Shown here: positions 63,471 through 64,000 of the stretch, piece by piece
How the letters are laid out: each line of letters opens with the position of its first letter
Numbering within the stretch: position 1 is the first letter of the stretch
Assembly: GCA_902615855.1 (NCBI GenBank)
Contig: CACMQN010000002.1
Coordinates: 62,001 to 126,000, forward strand
Source of the DNA: an uncultured Candidatus Actinomarina sp.
Lineage (GTDB): Bacteria > Actinomycetota > Acidimicrobiia > Actinomarinales > Actinomarinaceae
Length of the DNA stretch: 64,000 bases
Direction of reading: 5' to 3'
The notes under the pieces: model-generated
What the model was told of the DNA's origin: nothing
What the model saw: the letters and a program-made list of their open reading frames with translations, nothing else
The model's database searches: none
Program-made: the position numbers and the translations under genes

Positions 63471-64000
63471 ATGTTTGATGTCTTCAAAACCGCTGAATTT
63501 AAAAGAGCTCTTACCTTTTATGTTCAGGAAGTAAAAAATAATCGTAAACACTTTTTAATTTCAATGTCGTCTGCGGTGATTTGGTGTTTCCTTGTTGTTT
63601 TGCATCCTTATCTAATAAAAAGAATTGTTGATGATGGTATTGTTGCTAATAATCGCCAAATAATTGTTGTCTTCATATCTTTTCTTATTGTTATTGGTTA
63701 TATAAGAGCAGCTTCAATAGGCATAAGAAGGTACTTTAGTATGTCTGTTTCATTCAATGTTGAAGCAGAGATTCGAAATAGCATCTTTGGTCATATGCAA
63801 AAACTTGCATTTAAATACCATGATAAAGTGCCAACAGGTGAATTAATGGCAAGGGCATCAAGTGATGCATCACAAGTAAGGCTTGCTTTTGCAATTGCAC
63901 CATTGGCAACCGCTAATGTTTTTCTTCTTCTTATACTTAGCATTACTCTTGTATCGATAAGTTTTACTCTAGGAGTTATTGTTCTATTATCAATTCCGCT
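63471..64000 (+). CDS. ABC exporter, fused permease-ATPase (partial, 3' end outside window)
   Basis: The frame is open from ATG 63471 to the window end and is not in the ORF track. The 176 visible residues are the first half of a six-helix ABC exporter membrane domain: SSAVIWCFLVVLHPYLIKRI, and the typical coupling region FGHMQKLAFKYHDKVPTGEL followed by MARASSDASQVR. The ATPase half lies beyond. Start is ATG; a weak AAAAAG precedes it. Probably a multidrug or lipid exporter. Confidence 0.85.
   Translation, partial: MFDVFKTAEFKRALTFYVQEVKNNRKHFLISMSSAVIWCFLVVLHPYLIKRIVDDGIVANNRQIIVVFISFLIVIGYIRAASIGIRRYFSMSVSFNVEAEIRNSIFGHMQKLAFKYHDKVPTGELMARASSDASQVRLAFAIAPLATANVFLLLILSITLVSISFTLGVIVLLSIP

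Noticed and set aside
1-64000. CRISPR arrays, prophage, integrases, rRNA genes
   Set aside because: No regularly spaced repeats, phage or transposase-like genes, or rRNA sequence were seen on either strand.

Overview
The window is a gene-dense, AT-rich stretch (about one third G+C by eye) of a streamlined marine bacterium. I see no gap over 300 bases, no mobile element and no CRISPR array. The best guess is a marine actinobacterium of the Candidatus Actinomarina type. Reasons: a green-type actinobacterial rhodopsin; the eno-ftsB/divIC-DUF501-ppx gene order; an actinobacterial acyl-CoA carboxylase alpha chain with its own biotin domain; a drrAB-type exporter; a Rieske protein with an internal Tat-like third membrane segment; and menaquinone genes. 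This assignment rests on recognised protein features, not on a search.

Layout. 1-6 kb: cut alpha/beta hydrolase, SAM hydrolase, glutaredoxin-like protein, RimK ligase with its retropepsin-like partner, and a large propeller lipoprotein. 6-9.2 kb (minus strand): three genes that look like a cbb3 oxidase (CcoN, CcoO, CcoP), but the CcoN-like subunit has lost most metal-binding histidines. 9.4-14.7 kb (plus strand, divergent): a quinol-cytochrome c reductase of b6f style with split cytochrome b, Rieske protein, diheme cytochrome c, a 2[4Fe-4S] ferredoxin and two small membrane proteins. 14.7-22.2 kb: SPFH protein, acetyltransferase, dimethylarginine hydrolase-like enzyme, YbaK protein, exported GH57 glycosidase, glycerate kinase. 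22.3-25.5 kb: proton-translocating transhydrogenase and a cytochrome b561. 26-29.8 kb: archaeal-type (type II) GAPDH divergent from pyruvate phosphate dikinase. 30.2-40 kb: fatty acid synthesis (fabI; fabF-acpP-fabG-fabH-fabD-acpS) run together with the biotin carboxylase, biotin importer bioY, carboxyltransferase and birA. 40-51.1 kb: two-domain oxidoreductase, cold shock protein, tRNA-Arg, ABC exporter, rplY-pth-pgsA, mazG-eno-ftsB-DUF501-ppx, tRNA-Leu. 51.2-57.6 kb: carbohydrate ABC importer with ROK sugar kinase. 57.7-61.1 kb: class II-like photolyase, rhodopsin, DsbB and a thioredoxin-like protein. 61.2-63.4 kb: menaquinone methyltransferase and a MenA prenyltransferase fused to a flavin-type split barrel. 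The window ends inside an ABC exporter.

How it works together. Light (rhodopsin) and menaquinol oxidation by the b6f-like complex energise the membrane; the transhydrogenase turns that into NADPH for the fatty acid genes beside it. Imported sugar is phosphorylated by the ROK kinase and enters glycolysis (GAPDH, enolase, PPDK). The most unusual part is 6.0-14.7 kb: a degenerate oxidase-like complex beside a b6f-like reductase with its own ferredoxin, tied together by a shared N-terminal helical domain found in three proteins of both operons.
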